Of a stretch of 64,000 bases of DNA, positions 37,729-46,872 are shown piece by piece. A program made the translations under genes and the position numbers. Position 1 is the first letter of the stretch, and the number at the start of each line of letters is the position of its first letter. The notes under the pieces were generated by a model that was given only the letters and a program-made list of their open reading frames with translations, did not search any database and had not been told where the DNA came from. The stretch is from assembly GCA_050031985.1 (NCBI GenBank), contig JBNAIG010000030.1, positions 1 through 64,000 on the forward strand. The letters are read 5' to 3'. Source of the DNA: SZUA-368 sp028533045 (GTDB lineage: Bacteria > Spirochaetota > Spirochaetia > DSM-2461).

Positions 37729-38442
37729 ATGAATAAGAGCTTAGTTACGAATTTGGTCGCCCTCCTCTTTATCGGGGCGGGATATTTTTCTCCCTGGGGC
37801 AGGGAACAGCTCCTCTCTGTGGGAATCTTTGCCCTCTCCGGCGCCGTTACCAACTGGTTGGCGGTTTATATGCTTTTTGAGCGAGTTCCTCTTCTGTATG
37901 GTTCCGGGGTTATTCCCCGCCACTTCGAAGAGATTAAGAAGGGCCTTAAAAATCTGGTTATGGAGGAATTTTTCTCCGATGACAAGATAGACCGCTTTTT
38001 CGCCGATAGTCGGGAAGCGTTGGTCGGCCAGATCGATATAGGCAAAATGGCGGATAAAATCGATTTCAATCCTATCTACGACAGTCTTGTTAATGAAGTT
38101 CTCTCTTCCGGAGTGGGGGGAATGTTGGGAATGTTCGGGGGAAAAGGGCTCCTGGAGCAGTACCGGGAACCGGCCATTGCCCGCATCCGCGAATATATGG
38201 CGCAGGAATTCACCCCGGAAAAAACCGCCGCTCTCCTGGAAAGTACCGATATGCCCCACATCCCCACCATGGTACAGAAGAAAGTGGAAAGCCTGGTGCA
38301 GGATCGTCTGGACGAGTTAACCCCGGAACAGGTTAAACGCATTATTCAGGATATGATTCGCAAGCATCTGGGCTGGCTTGTCGTTTGGGGCGGCGTGTTC
38401 GGCGGATTGATTGGACTGGTGGTGACTTTTCTCCCGGTTTAG
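37729..38442 (+). CDS. DUF445 family membrane protein
   Basis: 237 aa with membrane helices at both ends (about 4-36 and 210-232) and a helical middle of about 170 residues. The early segment SGAVTNWLAVYMLFE is the family hallmark (TNxxAxxMLF). Members such as YheB have no firm function. No Shine-Dalgarno precedes the ATG; TATTAT (37713-37718) or TATCTT (37716-37721) lies 10 or 7 bp upstream. Confidence 0.85.
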   Translation: MNKSLVTNLVALLFIGAGYFSPWGREQLLSVGIFALSGAVTNWLAVYMLFERVPLLYGSGVIPRHFEEIKKGLKNLVMEEFFSDDKIDRFFADSREALVGQIDIGKMADKIDFNPIYDSLVNEVLSSGVGGMLGMFGGKGLLEQYREPAIARIREYMAQEFTPEKTAALLESTDMPHIPTMVQKKVESLVQDRLDELTPEQVKRIIQDMIRKHLGWLVVWGGVFGGLIGLVVTFLPV

Positions 38443-38446
38443 ACCG

Positions 38447-38926
38447 CTATTTATGATAGGGCGTTCCCTGGATAATGGTGAAGGCCCGGTAGATCTGCTC
38501 CGTTAGTATGAGCCTCATAAGCTGGTGGGGAAAGGTCATCTTGGAGAAGGATAGGGCCAGTTTGCTCCGTTTTCTCACCGATTCATCCAGGCCCAGCGAC
38601 CCCCCGATGATAAAGGCTACGTGGCTTACGCCCTTGTGAGGCATGCCGTCCAGTTCCCGGGCCAACTCTTCGCTTGAGAGCATGCGCCCGCCGATTTCCA
38701 GAGTGACCGGCCAGGCCGAAGGGGGGAGTTTTGCCAGAATCCGTTCCGCCTCTTTTTGCCGGACGATCTCCTTTTCCCGGTCGCTTCCCCGGTCGGGGCA
38801 TTTTTCATCGGCCACTTCTATCAGGCTGATTTTCCCGTAGGCTCCCAGTCGCTTGGTATACTCTTCCACTCCCGCTTTAAGATACTTTTCTTTTAGTTTT
38901 CCTACGCATAGAATTGTTATTTGCAT
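38447..38926 (-). CDS. rlmH: 23S rRNA (pseudouridine1915-N3)-methyltransferase
   Basis: 159-aa SPOUT methyltransferase that methylates pseudouridine 1915 in helix 69 of 23S rRNA. The SAM knot is seen in FIIGGSLGLDESV, with the C-terminal segment HQLMRLILTEQIYRAFTI and the ending YHK, as in the family. GGAAGG lies seven bases before the ATG. Confidence 0.96.
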   Translation of the reverse strand: MQITILCVGKLKEKYLKAGVEEYTKRLGAYGKISLIEVADEKCPDRGSDREKEIVRQKEAERILAKLPPSAWPVTLEIGGRMLSSEELARELDGMPHKGVSHVAFIIGGSLGLDESVRKRSKLALSFSKMTFPHQLMRLILTEQIYRAFTIIQGTPYHK

Positions 38927-38948
38927 AACTTGACCTTCCCCTTCCTAG

Positions 38949-38978
38949 ACTATAGACTTACTGTATACATTACATCAA
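38949..38978 (-). promoter_or_regulatory. Promoter of rlmH
   Basis: On the minus strand TTGATG (38978-38973), an 18-bp spacer and TATAGT (38954-38949). It overlaps a possible plus-strand promoter for the hexokinase gene (TTGACC 38930-38935, 17 bp, TAGACT 38953-38958). Confidence 0.5.
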
Positions 38979-38995
38979 GGGCAGGAGAGTTTACT

Positions 38996-40303
38996 GTGGA
39001 TTTGAAAACAGCCGCCGCCGATTTTTTAAGCCGACAAAATATGTTCGCCGGAGATTTGGATCTTAACGATTACATAAGGGATTTTCAAGGGGAAATGGAT
39101 AAGGGACTAGCCGGTACCGATTCGTCCATCGCCATGATTCCCACCTATATCGATGCCCGTCCGGAGATCCCTTCGAATAAGAAAGTGACCGTACTCGATG
39201 CAGGGGGAACTAACCTCCGTGCCGCCCTTGTCCATTTTGACGACGAGGGAAAGGCCGTTATCGAAAAGTTTACCAAGGTTCCCATGCCCGGTATCGATCG
39301 GGAAGTCAGTCTTGACGAGTTTTATACAGTGTTCGCAGACAGGATCAAGGATTTTGCCGACGAGAGCGATGCCATAGGTTTCTGCTTCTCCTATCCGGCG
39401 GAAGTGACCCCCGAACGGGATGGAATCCCTCTTCTTTTTACCAAGGAAATCAAGGCTCCCGAAGTTTTGAATAAGCCTATTGGAGAGAACCTGTTGGCCT
39501 ATCTTAAAAAGGCCGGCTGCCGGGGAAATCAGAAAGTTGTTATCCTCAACGATACAGTGGCCACACTGCTTACGGGTATGTCTGTCCATCCCGATAGGGG
39601 ATATGACGGTTATATGGGATATATTCTGGGAACAGGGCTTAATAGCTGTTATCTGGAAAAGGAAGAGAATATCGGGAAGATCGAGAAAAGCGGTCTGGCC
39701 CATCAGATTATAAATACCGAATCGGGTGGTTTTAGTCTTATCCCCCGGGGTAAGGCGGATCTTTCCTTTGACGGAAAAACCACCTGTCCCGGTAAATACT
39801 ACCAAGAGAAACTCTCCTCGGGAGGATATTTTGGAGGGCTTGTCCAGGAAACCTTGGAACTTGCCGTGACGGAGGGGTTCCTTGCCGCAGAAACGGGTAA
39901 GAAAATTGCCGCCCTGGGGACTTTGAATACCATCGATACGGGAAACTACCTTCACAATCCCCGGGACGGGAAAAACCGGCTCGTACAGGCCTTGTTATCT
40001 TCTTCGGAGGAAGAGAAAGAGAAGGTTTACTGGATTATCGATCTGCTTCTGGAGCGGGCGGCCAAAGCTACCGCAGCCAGTATGGCGGCGGTTATGCTTA
40101 AGACCGATTCGGGCCGGAATGTGCTTAATCCCTTCTGTCTGACCGTGGACGGCACCACCTTTTACGCCTATTTCCGCTTCCGCTTCCGGGTGGAAGCCTA
40201 TTTAGATGAAGCCCTTGCCGGTGAAGATCCCCGTTATTATGAGATTGTTCGGGTAGAGGATGCCCCCCTTTTGGGAGCGGCCATTGCCGCATTGACGAAC
40301 TAA
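38996..40303 (+). CDS. Hexokinase-family sugar kinase
   Basis: 435-aa ASKHA kinase resembling eukaryotic-type hexokinases found in spirochaetes. It shows the phosphate loop LDAGGTNLRAALVHF, the FCFSYPAE sugar loop, catalytic Asp in ILNDTVATLL, GYILGTGLNSCY and an ESGGFSLIPRG loop with an INTE segment before it. Phosphorylates glucose or similar hexoses with ATP for glycolysis. GTG at 38996 is chosen because AGGAG lies 8 bases upstream; 25 codons of open frame before it are unsupported. Confidence 0.9.
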   Translation: MDLKTAAADFLSRQNMFAGDLDLNDYIRDFQGEMDKGLAGTDSSIAMIPTYIDARPEIPSNKKVTVLDAGGTNLRAALVHFDDEGKAVIEKFTKVPMPGIDREVSLDEFYTVFADRIKDFADESDAIGFCFSYPAEVTPERDGIPLLFTKEIKAPEVLNKPIGENLLAYLKKAGCRGNQKVVILNDTVATLLTGMSVHPDRGYDGYMGYILGTGLNSCYLEKEENIGKIEKSGLAHQIINTESGGFSLIPRGKADLSFDGKTTCPGKYYQEKLSSGGYFGGLVQETLELAVTEGFLAAETGKKIAALGTLNTIDTGNYLHNPRDGKNRLVQALLSSSEEEKEKVYWIIDLLLERAAKATAASMAAVMLKTDSGRNVLNPFCLTVDGTTFYAYFRFRFRVEAYLDEALAGEDPRYYEIVRVEDAPLLGAAIAALTN

Positions 40304-40313
40304 GGAGAGAAAA

Positions 40314-40697
40314 TTGGTAGACAGCGATTTACAGGGAAAGAGAGTCCTGATTGCCGATGACGAAGAGTATATTCGTATGCATATTGCCAAGGGCCTTCGC
40401 TCCCGGGGCCTGGAGGTTTTTGAAGCCGGGACCGGGGAGGAGGTGCTTGAACTGGTTCAGAATAATCCCCAGGTAATTATCATGGATGTTCAAATGCCCG
40501 GGCTGGACGGTTATTCGGTGGCACAGAAACTTAAGGAGAAGCCCGAGACAGCTTCCATCCCTCTTATTATGTTGAGCGCCCGGGCACAGGACCGGGATAT
40601 AGAAAAGGGCTACGCCATGGGAGCCGACTATTATTTGACCAAACCGGTCACCTTTAACCAGATCCTCGGATCTCTCAAGGAAGCGGTAAATGGCTGA
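40314..40697 (+). CDS. Single-domain response regulator
   Basis: 127-aa CheY-like receiver with DDEE acidic pocket, phosphoacceptor in VIIMDVQMPG, Ser in LSARA and Lys in YLTKPV. No output domain, so it signals through protein contact. Start is TTG with AAGGAG six bases upstream. It overlaps the next hybrid kinase gene by 8 bp and is its likely partner in a phosphorelay. Confidence 0.9.
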   Translation: MVDSDLQGKRVLIADDEEYIRMHIAKGLRSRGLEVFEAGTGEEVLELVQNNPQVIIMDVQMPGLDGYSVAQKLKEKPETASIPLIMLSARAQDRDIEKGYAMGADYYLTKPVTFNQILGSLKEAVNG

Positions 40698-42675
40698 AGA
40701 TTTCCTGGGGGAATCGGAACGACGTCTTATTCAGCAGGAAATGTTCCAGCTGGAGGACCAGAAACTGGCCCTGGAAGAGCAGTATCAATATCTTTTTGAG
40801 AATGCCCTGGCCGGTCTCTTTCGTATAGATGTCCGAACCAACCGGGTGCTTACGGCAAATAAGGAGCTTCTTAAAACATTTGCGGTGGAGGAGCTTGGCG
40901 AACTGGACTCTCTCTTTGAGCGCTTTGGTATTTTTGCAGAACTGGAAGAGTTAAAGGAGAGCGACTACCCTTCGGAGGAGTCTCTGACATTTTCCAGCCC
41001 TCTTCGTATTTCCGGAGAGGAGCGAATGGTCCGTATCTCCGCCCGGTATAAGGGAGATACTATAGAAGGGGCCGCCCGGGATATTACTAGCCTGGTAAAT
41101 GCGGAAAAACGTATGCTCGAGGCCATTCGTGAAGCAGAACAGGCCAACCATGCCAAATCCCTTTTCCTGGCCAATATGTCCCACGAGATACGAACGCCCC
41201 TGAACGGGATTGTGGGCTACGCCGAATTAATCCAACGGGCCGGCGAGGGGAATATTGTCCGCTTTGCCGATAATATTCTAAATGAGTCGGAACGATTGAT
41301 GACTCTGATAAATCAGCTTTTGGATATTTCCAAGATCGAGGCCAATCAGGTTCAGCTTGAGTACGACGGTTTTCGTCTAAAAAAGTTGGTAAAAGAACAG
41401 GCCAATCCTTTTAAGCCCAAATTGACCGAAAAAAATCTTTCCTTCGAACTCCATGTGGATGATGAGCTGGCCGATTCCTATGTGGGGGACTCCTTTCGTC
41501 TGGGGCAAATCCTTACCAACCTTCTCTCCAATGCGGTTAAGTTTACCGCCCGGGGAGAGGTGGAACTGAGCGTTAACCTCTTTGCCCGGACCGAAGAGAA
41601 AGACTGGATCCGTTTTGCCGTAAGAGATACGGGGATAGGAATTGCCCCGGAGAAGCAGGCCGCCGTATTTGAAAAATTCATTCAGGCGGACAACTCAATC
41701 CAACGACGTTACGGGGGAACCGGGCTGGGTGTGGCCATTTGTAAAGAACTGGTCGAGATAATGGAAGGTCATATTCAGCTCTATAGTGAGGTGGGAAAGG
41801 GGACCGAATTCAGTTTTGTTATTCCCATGAGGATGGGAGAAGCCCATGGCAGCACATCGCTTTCCGCCTTTTTGGAAGAGACCGATTTAAGCCGGCTTTC
41901 TTCCGGGAAAATTCTTCTGGCCGAGGACTATAAGGTGAACCAGGATATTGTTCTCCTCCATCTGGAGCCCTACGATATTACCGTGGACGTGGCTGAGAAT
42001 GGGGAAGAGGCCATTCGAAAGTTCGCCCGCAATTCCTACGATATGATTATTATGGACGTTCACATGCCTCGCCTCAGCGGGTTGGAAGCCACCATGGAAA
42101 TACGGAAAATGGAGGGAGGCGAGGATATTCCCATTGTAGGAATGTCGGCCAGCGCCTTCGCTTCCGACCGGGAGGCCTGCCGCCGGGCGGGCATGAGCGA
42201 TTTCCTCGCCAAACCAATTCGTCGGGAAAGTTTTCTCGACCATATCTACTTTTGGTTGAGCCGTAGGGAGGGGAGCATTGAGGTGGACGAGCCGGAGCTG
42301 TCCTTTGATATAGAAGAAGTTGACGAATCGGAAAAGGAACTGCCCATACTCCGTTATGACGAATTTTGCGAAGATATGGGAGGGGCGGAAGACGCCGATA
42401 TGGTTATTGAGGGTTATCTTGACTCAGCCATGGGGCTCATGGAAGAGATCGTTCTTGACCTGGATAATGAACGTTGGGTAGAGGCCCACAGGAACAGCCA
42501 CTCCCTTAAGGGGGGGGCTCTGAGCATTATGGCCGATGAGATGGCCCGGTCCGCTTTGATCCTGGAGATGGCCTTGAAAGAGCCCGATGACCGTGATAAG
42601 ATGCCGCTCTACTGGGATTTGGCCCAGTGCCTTTACCGTCTTTACGGAGAATTTAAAAAGAAGAGGACGACTTGA
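40690..42675 (+). CDS. Soluble hybrid histidine kinase (PAS-HisKA-HATPase-REC-HPt)
   Basis: 661 aa without membrane helices. Coiled-coil start, PAS-like domain (about 35-140), HisKA with phospho-His in ANMSHEIRTPLNG, HATPase (DTGIGIAP, GTGLGVAI), receiver (phospho-Asp in IIMDVHMPR) and C-terminal HPt with phospho-His in HSLKGGALS. This is a complete internal phosphorelay whose HPt could pass phosphate to the receiver at 40314. It senses cytoplasmic signals. Overlaps both neighbours (8 bp and 4 bp). Confidence 0.93.
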   Translation: MAEDFLGESERRLIQQEMFQLEDQKLALEEQYQYLFENALAGLFRIDVRTNRVLTANKELLKTFAVEELGELDSLFERFGIFAELEELKESDYPSEESLTFSSPLRISGEERMVRISARYKGDTIEGAARDITSLVNAEKRMLEAIREAEQANHAKSLFLANMSHEIRTPLNGIVGYAELIQRAGEGNIVRFADNILNESERLMTLINQLLDISKIEANQVQLEYDGFRLKKLVKEQANPFKPKLTEKNLSFELHVDDELADSYVGDSFRLGQILTNLLSNAVKFTARGEVELSVNLFARTEEKDWIRFAVRDTGIGIAPEKQAAVFEKFIQADNSIQRRYGGTGLGVAICKELVEIMEGHIQLYSEVGKGTEFSFVIPMRMGEAHGSTSLSAFLEETDLSRLSSGKILLAEDYKVNQDIVLLHLEPYDITVDVAENGEEAIRKFARNSYDMIIMDVHMPRLSGLEATMEIRKMEGGEDIPIVGMSASAFASDREACRRAGMSDFLAKPIRRESFLDHIYFWLSRREGSIEVDEPELSFDIEEVDESEKELPILRYDEFCEDMGGAEDADMVIEGYLDSAMGLMEEIVLDLDNERWVEAHRNSHSLKGGALSIMADEMARSALILEMALKEPDDRDKMPLYWDLAQCLYRLYGEFKKKRTT

Positions 42676-44492
42676 AAGAGAAATCGTTAGTTTTATATAA
42701 ACAGAGCCCCGCCCTTATTAAAAACAGGGAAGGGGAAAAAATCGTTTTAACCCTGCAGAAAGGAGAAAAAAAGGTCCGTCAGAAGGATGTCATTCTACTC
42801 CACGAAGGTCCTTTGGCCTCTTTGGGAGCCCTTGAACAGCTTGAGGGTGATCCCTCCGATGCGTGGGAACTTTTCCAGGGTGAAAATCCTTCCCTGGAGG
42901 ATCTGGCCGAGTTGATTTACGGCGATTATACTCCCTCCGCCGCCTGGTCGGTCTTTATGCTACTGAATCGTACGGCCTGGTTCAAGGGAACCGTAGACGC
43001 CATAGAAGTAACCACTCCGGAGGAGCGGGAAAAACGGGAAAATGCCGCCCGTGAGAAGGAAGAGGCGGCCCAGCGCTGGGCCGATTTTGTCAGCCGTCTC
43101 AAGAAGGAAGAGTTTCTGGAAGAGGACGAGTCCTGGCTGCGGGAAGTGGAACAGATGGCCCAGGGCTATATCAAGAAAAGCGCCGTCCTTTCGGAGCTGA
43201 AAAAAGAGCAGACCCCGGAAAACGCCCATAAACTGCTTATGAAGTGGAGCCGGGTTCCCGCCCGTTGGAATCCCTATCCGCCCCGCTTCGGATGTAAAGG
43301 AAGCAATCCCGATCTGGAGGTCCCCTCACTTCCCGAAGAAAACCGTACCGACCTGACCCATTTCACCTCCTACGCCATTGATGACGAAGGAAATACGGAC
43401 CCGGACGATGCGGTAGGCTGGGACGGAGAGAAACTCTGGGTTCACATAGCCGACGCCGCCGCCCTGGTTACCCCCGAATCCCCCCTGGACCTGGAAGCCC
43501 GCGACCGGGGGGCCAATCTTTATATCCCGGAGAAAACCGTTACCATGCTTCCCCCCGCCGTAACGGAACAGCTTGGTATGGGACTGCAGGAGAACCGCTC
43601 CCCCGGTTTTTCCTTTGGAATTACCCTGAATGATGACGGCTCTGTGGCCGATGTGGATATTCAACTCTCCTGGGTAAAAGTGGAAAGACTGACCTATGCC
43701 CAGGCGGACGGAAAGATGGAAGAGGAGCCCTTCAAAACCATTGCCGCCCGACTGGCCCAATGCCGGGAACGGCGGAGGACCAACGGAGCCTGTTCCATAG
43801 AAATGCCGGAAGTAAAACTTCGCGTGGAAGAGGGCGGAGCAGGGGAGATTCACATAACTCCGCTGCCCCGATTGGAGAGCCGGGAAATGGTTGCGGAGAG
43901 CATGATGCTCGCCGGAAACGCCGCCGCATCCTACGCCATCTCCCATAACATTCCCGTACCCTTTGTCAGTCAGCCCACACCGGAGAATAATCCCCAGAAG
44001 CTGGAAGGATTGGCCGGGGAATTTGCCAAAAGAAAAATCATGCAGCGCAGCCGGGTCACCCTGTCCCCTTCCAAACACAGCGGACTGGGCCTGGACGTTT
44101 ACACCCGTGTGACCAGCCCGCTCCGTCGTTATTCCGACTTGATGACCATGCAGCAGCTCCGGGCGTTTATAACCGGCGGTCATGTTCGTGAAGAGGAGGA
44201 TATGCTCGAGGGAACCACCGCCTGCGAGTCCCTCTCTTCCCAGGTAACACAGGCCGAGCGGGCTTCCAATCAGCATTGGAAAATCAATTACCTCCTGGAG
44301 CGGCCCGATTGGCGGGGCGAGGCCATTATGGTGGACAAGACCGATAAACTGGGGGTCTTCCTTATTCCCGAATTGGCCATGGAACCCCGCATATCCCTTA
44401 AGGAACCGCGCGAGTATAACTGTAAAGTGACTTTAAAAGTTCAGTCCATCGACTTGGCCGAACGGAGAGTTGTCTTTGCCATTGATGAATGA
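42672..44492 (+). CDS. RNB-domain 3'-5' exoribonuclease (RNase II/R family)
   Basis: 606 aa. N-terminal 220 residues are divergent; the RNB catalytic domain (about 225-520) shows AIDDEGNTDPDDAVGWD with clustered metal-binding Asp residues, then IADAAALV, ERLTYAQAD and YTRVTSPLRRYSDL. A short C-terminal S1-like fold follows. It lacks the cold-shock pair of typical RNase R and looks like the cyanobacterial/organelle branch. Start is TTG overlapping the previous stop by 4 bp (TTGA). Confidence 0.88.
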   Translation: MKEKSLVLYKQSPALIKNREGEKIVLTLQKGEKKVRQKDVILLHEGPLASLGALEQLEGDPSDAWELFQGENPSLEDLAELIYGDYTPSAAWSVFMLLNRTAWFKGTVDAIEVTTPEEREKRENAAREKEEAAQRWADFVSRLKKEEFLEEDESWLREVEQMAQGYIKKSAVLSELKKEQTPENAHKLLMKWSRVPARWNPYPPRFGCKGSNPDLEVPSLPEENRTDLTHFTSYAIDDEGNTDPDDAVGWDGEKLWVHIADAAALVTPESPLDLEARDRGANLYIPEKTVTMLPPAVTEQLGMGLQENRSPGFSFGITLNDDGSVADVDIQLSWVKVERLTYAQADGKMEEEPFKTIAARLAQCRERRRTNGACSIEMPEVKLRVEEGGAGEIHITPLPRLESREMVAESMMLAGNAAASYAISHNIPVPFVSQPTPENNPQKLEGLAGEFAKRKIMQRSRVTLSPSKHSGLGLDVYTRVTSPLRRYSDLMTMQQLRAFITGGHVREEEDMLEGTTACESLSSQVTQAERASNQHWKINYLLERPDWRGEAIMVDKTDKLGVFLIPELAMEPRISLKEPREYNCKVTLKVQSIDLAERRVVFAIDE

Positions 44493-44498
44493 TAAAAT
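44470..44498 (+). promoter_or_regulatory. Leaderless promoter inside the RNB gene 3' end
   Basis: TTGTCT at 44470-44475, a 17-bp spacer and TAAAAT at 44493-44498, 7 bp before the ATG at 44506. No Shine-Dalgarno. Confidence 0.5.
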
Positions 44499-44505
44499 GT
44501 TTTCT

Positions 44506-45126
44506 ATGAAGCGATATGCCATAGCCGGATTTCTCCTCCTGTTCTCAAGCCTTGTTTGGACCCAGGAGAGGGTCATCTTCAGCAGGGAACAGAGCTATGA
44601 CCCCTTCTATGATATGGAAGTGGAACTGGCCGACGGGGAAGTCATAAGCCTCACCGCCGCCGCCTTCCACACCATGGAGGACGAACAAAAATATTTTTTT
44701 TGGATACGGCGGGGAACGGAAACGGGGGTTGTTACCTACGCACTGGAACTGAATCGCATCAAGGAAATTCAATTTACCGACCTCTACGGCAAGCCGGAAA
44801 ATGATTATACCCCCGCCCGAATCACCCTGACCAACGGGGAAAGCTACGACATCTTTATGGACACCCTGGGTTACCTGGGAGGCTTTGATGCCGCCTTTGG
44901 CTCCTATGGTCGGCTTTTCATGCATTATAATCTGGTAAAGCGAATCACCTTTCGTCAGGATGGTTCCTATTTTCTTTGTCCCCACTGCGGCACAGTATAC
45001 TACACCACCGGTTTGGAAAAGTGTCCCTTTGACAATACAACTCTCATCCCGGCAGAGGGAAACCCGGAAGAGATCATCCAAATCCCCCTCACCGAGAATC
45101 CCACACCCTTAGATCCCGAACCCTAA
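44506..45126 (+). CDS. Secreted protein with Cys-rich finger, unknown function
   Basis: About 206 aa. Signal peptide (about 1-20, cleavage near VWT-Q), a beta-rich middle with a repeated 'gene-expression of attribute' pattern (LADGEVISL, LTNGESYDI) and a C-terminal short finger LCPHCGTVYY...KCPFD that has three Cys only, so metal binding is doubtful. Family not recognised. The start at 44506 is preferred over two upstream ATGs because it begins the signal peptide and follows a promoter. Its stop overlaps the convergent aminotransferase by 4 bp. Confidence 0.65.
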   Translation: MKRYAIAGFLLLFSSLVWTQERVIFSREQSYDPFYDMEVELADGEVISLTAAAFHTMEDEQKYFFWIRRGTETGVVTYALELNRIKEIQFTDLYGKPENDYTPARITLTNGESYDIFMDTLGYLGGFDAAFGSYGRLFMHYNLVKRITFRQDGSYFLCPHCGTVYYTTGLEKCPFDNTTLIPAEGNPEEIIQIPLTENPTPLDPEP

Positions 45127-45977
45127 AGCAAAATTCTCTTTCTAAAAAGTTCTCTCATCTTTTGGGTAAGTTCACCGGGCCTTCCCGTTCCAATCGTTCG
45201 CCCGTCAACGGATACAACCGGGATAACTTCCGCTCCGGAACCGGTGAGAAAACATTCGTCCGCTGTATAAAGGTCAAATCGGGTCATAACCTTTTCTTCA
45301 AAGGGAATCTCCCCTGTCCGGGCCAGTTCTATCATCGTGTTGCGTGTTATCCCCTCGAGCATACCTAAATGGGAGGGAGGCGTCAGAAGAACCCCTTTTT
45401 TCACCACAAAAATATTGTCCCCCGTACATTCGCAGACATAGCCCTCCCGGTTAAGCATAACCGCTTCCAGGCAGCCCGCCTGCTTCGCTTCCAGCTTGGC
45501 CAAAACATTGTTCAGATAGTTAAGCGATTTGATTCGGGGATCAAAAATATCACCGGTCAAACGGCGGGAAGCGGCGGTAACCACCTTAATTCCCTCTTCG
45601 TAAAATTCCCGGGGATAGAGCTGAATCTCATCGATAATCATAACCAGGGTAGCCTTTTCACAGCTGTCCGGTGAAATACCCAGGGAACCGGTGCCCCTTG
45701 TTACAACCAGCCGGATATATCCCTCGTCCTGCCCGTAACGGCGCACACCCTCTTCCAGGAGGGCCCCTATCTCCTCAAGGGATGAGGGCAAAGTCAGCAT
45801 AATCGCCCGGGCCCCTTCGGAGAGCCGTTCCAGATGGGCCTCAAGTTTAAAAATCTTTCCCCCGTAGATTCGAATCCCCTCAAAAAGACCGTCTCCGTAG
45901 AGAAGTCCGTGATCGTAAACGGAGATCTTCGCCTCTTCCTTGTCGCACCACTCGCCGTTGATATTAATGATGGCCAT
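45123..45977 (-). CDS. Class IV (branched-chain-type) aminotransferase
   Basis: About 284-aa PLP enzyme of fold type IV. Visible are the substrate loop YDHGLLYGDGLFEGIR, the PLP Lys in IKSLNYLNNVLAK, the Glu in EAVMLNREGYVCECTGDNIF, and the SHLGMLEGITRN strand. This matches IlvE-like branched-chain aminotransferases; D-amino acid transaminase is an alternative. Start ends at 45977 with GGGAGG well placed; it overlaps the TrmB-family regulator by 14 bp, which suggests the regulator controls it. Confidence 0.88.
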   Translation of the reverse strand: MAIININGEWCDKEEAKISVYDHGLLYGDGLFEGIRIYGGKIFKLEAHLERLSEGARAIMLTLPSSLEEIGALLEEGVRRYGQDEGYIRLVVTRGTGSLGISPDSCEKATLVMIIDEIQLYPREFYEEGIKVVTAASRRLTGDIFDPRIKSLNYLNNVLAKLEAKQAGCLEAVMLNREGYVCECTGDNIFVVKKGVLLTPPSHLGMLEGITRNTMIELARTGEIPFEEKVMTRFDLYTADECFLTGSGAEVIPVVSVDGRTIGTGRPGELTQKMRELFRKRILL

Positions 45978-46785
45978 CTTTTTCCTCCCTGTCCTGGAAT
46001 ACATCCCGCATATAATGGTAATTCTCTCCGAAACGATCAATGAGATCATCATCAAAGCGGCTGACTATTTTCATAATATAAATGTCATGCTTAATGTAAT
46101 CTTCCGTTACCGTTACAAAGCCGCTGTTGCCGCTCCAGGCCCCTTCAATTCGTTCCTCATCGATAATTGTAGCCGCCATGGCCTGGGTCGAATCGGAGAC
46201 CAGGGAAAAATGCCTTCCCCCTTTTTCCGCATGCAAGGTGTGGCCTATGGGGTGGTAGTAGAGGGGAGACAAGTCGTACTCCCTGTCCCCAAAAAGTACC
46301 GTAGCTAAAGAAATTCCCTGCTCCTGTTTTCGTTTGATGGCGGGGTAAAGGTAGTCCATCTCCTCTTCGCAAAGAGAAATAAGCAGGGACTTATCCGCTC
46401 GGCCAATCATGGTTTCCGCCTGCTGAAGGAACTCCTCCCGGTCGTTAATATTCCAAATGTAAGAAACATTGGTATCCCGTCGAGTCTTGGCCATTTCCCG
46501 TTTGAGAGCCGACAAATTCGTATTCATCCGTACCTTTTGCCGCCCAATAAATTCGTCGGGATCCATAGGCACATAACGCTTTTTCCCGCTCTCCACCAAC
46601 TCCAGCACCACCCCCTTATCGAGCAGCTTAGCCAAAACCTGGTAAATTTTTGCCGTAGGAAGGCCGCCGTTTTTGGCCGCCTCGTAGGCCGTGGCGGGGT
46701 TTTCCTGCAAAAGGGACACATAGGTTCGGGACTCATATTCGGAAAAGCCCAGTTCAGACATTAAATTAACTATATTGACTACCAT
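45964..46785 (-). CDS. TrmB-family transcriptional regulator
   Basis: About 273 aa. An N-terminal winged helix (about 5-75; LGFSEYESRTYVSLL, then AAKNGGLPTAKIYQVLAKLLDKGVV) is followed by a short coiled coil and a C-terminal ligand-binding region that looks like the phospholipase D-like effector domain of TrmB proteins. TrmB proteins often sense sugars; the operon partner here is an aminotransferase, so the ligand may be an amino or keto acid. The ATG ending at 46785 sits in a 28-bp palindrome, predicting autoregulation. Confidence 0.85.
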   Translation of the reverse strand: MVVNIVNLMSELGFSEYESRTYVSLLQENPATAYEAAKNGGLPTAKIYQVLAKLLDKGVVLELVESGKKRYVPMDPDEFIGRQKVRMNTNLSALKREMAKTRRDTNVSYIWNINDREEFLQQAETMIGRADKSLLISLCEEEMDYLYPAIKRKQEQGISLATVLFGDREYDLSPLYYHPIGHTLHAEKGGRHFSLVSDSTQAMAATIIDEERIEGAWSGNSGFVTVTEDYIKHDIYIMKIVSRFDDDLIDRFGENYHYMRDVFQDREEKDGHH

Positions 46786-46798
46786 GGTAGATAATATA
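46771..46798. promoter_or_regulatory. 28-bp palindrome over the TrmB start, probable operator
   Basis: Outer arms TATATT (46771-46776) and AATATA (46793-46798) and inner perfect palindrome CTACCATGGTAG (46779-46790): 12 of 14 pairs match. It covers the -10 box and the start codon of the regulator gene. Confidence 0.65.
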
Positions 46799-46821
46799 GG
46801 TCGAGCCTCTTTATTTGTCAA
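46793..46821 (-). promoter_or_regulatory. Leaderless promoter of the TrmB operon
   Basis: On the minus strand perfect TTGACA (46821-46816), a 17-bp spacer and TATATT (46798-46793), ending 7 bp before the ATG. No Shine-Dalgarno. Confidence 0.7.
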
Positions 46822-46872
46822 GTCTTCCTGCCGTCAGCCCTCCGCTCCCCCCGTCCCCTGCGGGGTACCGCT

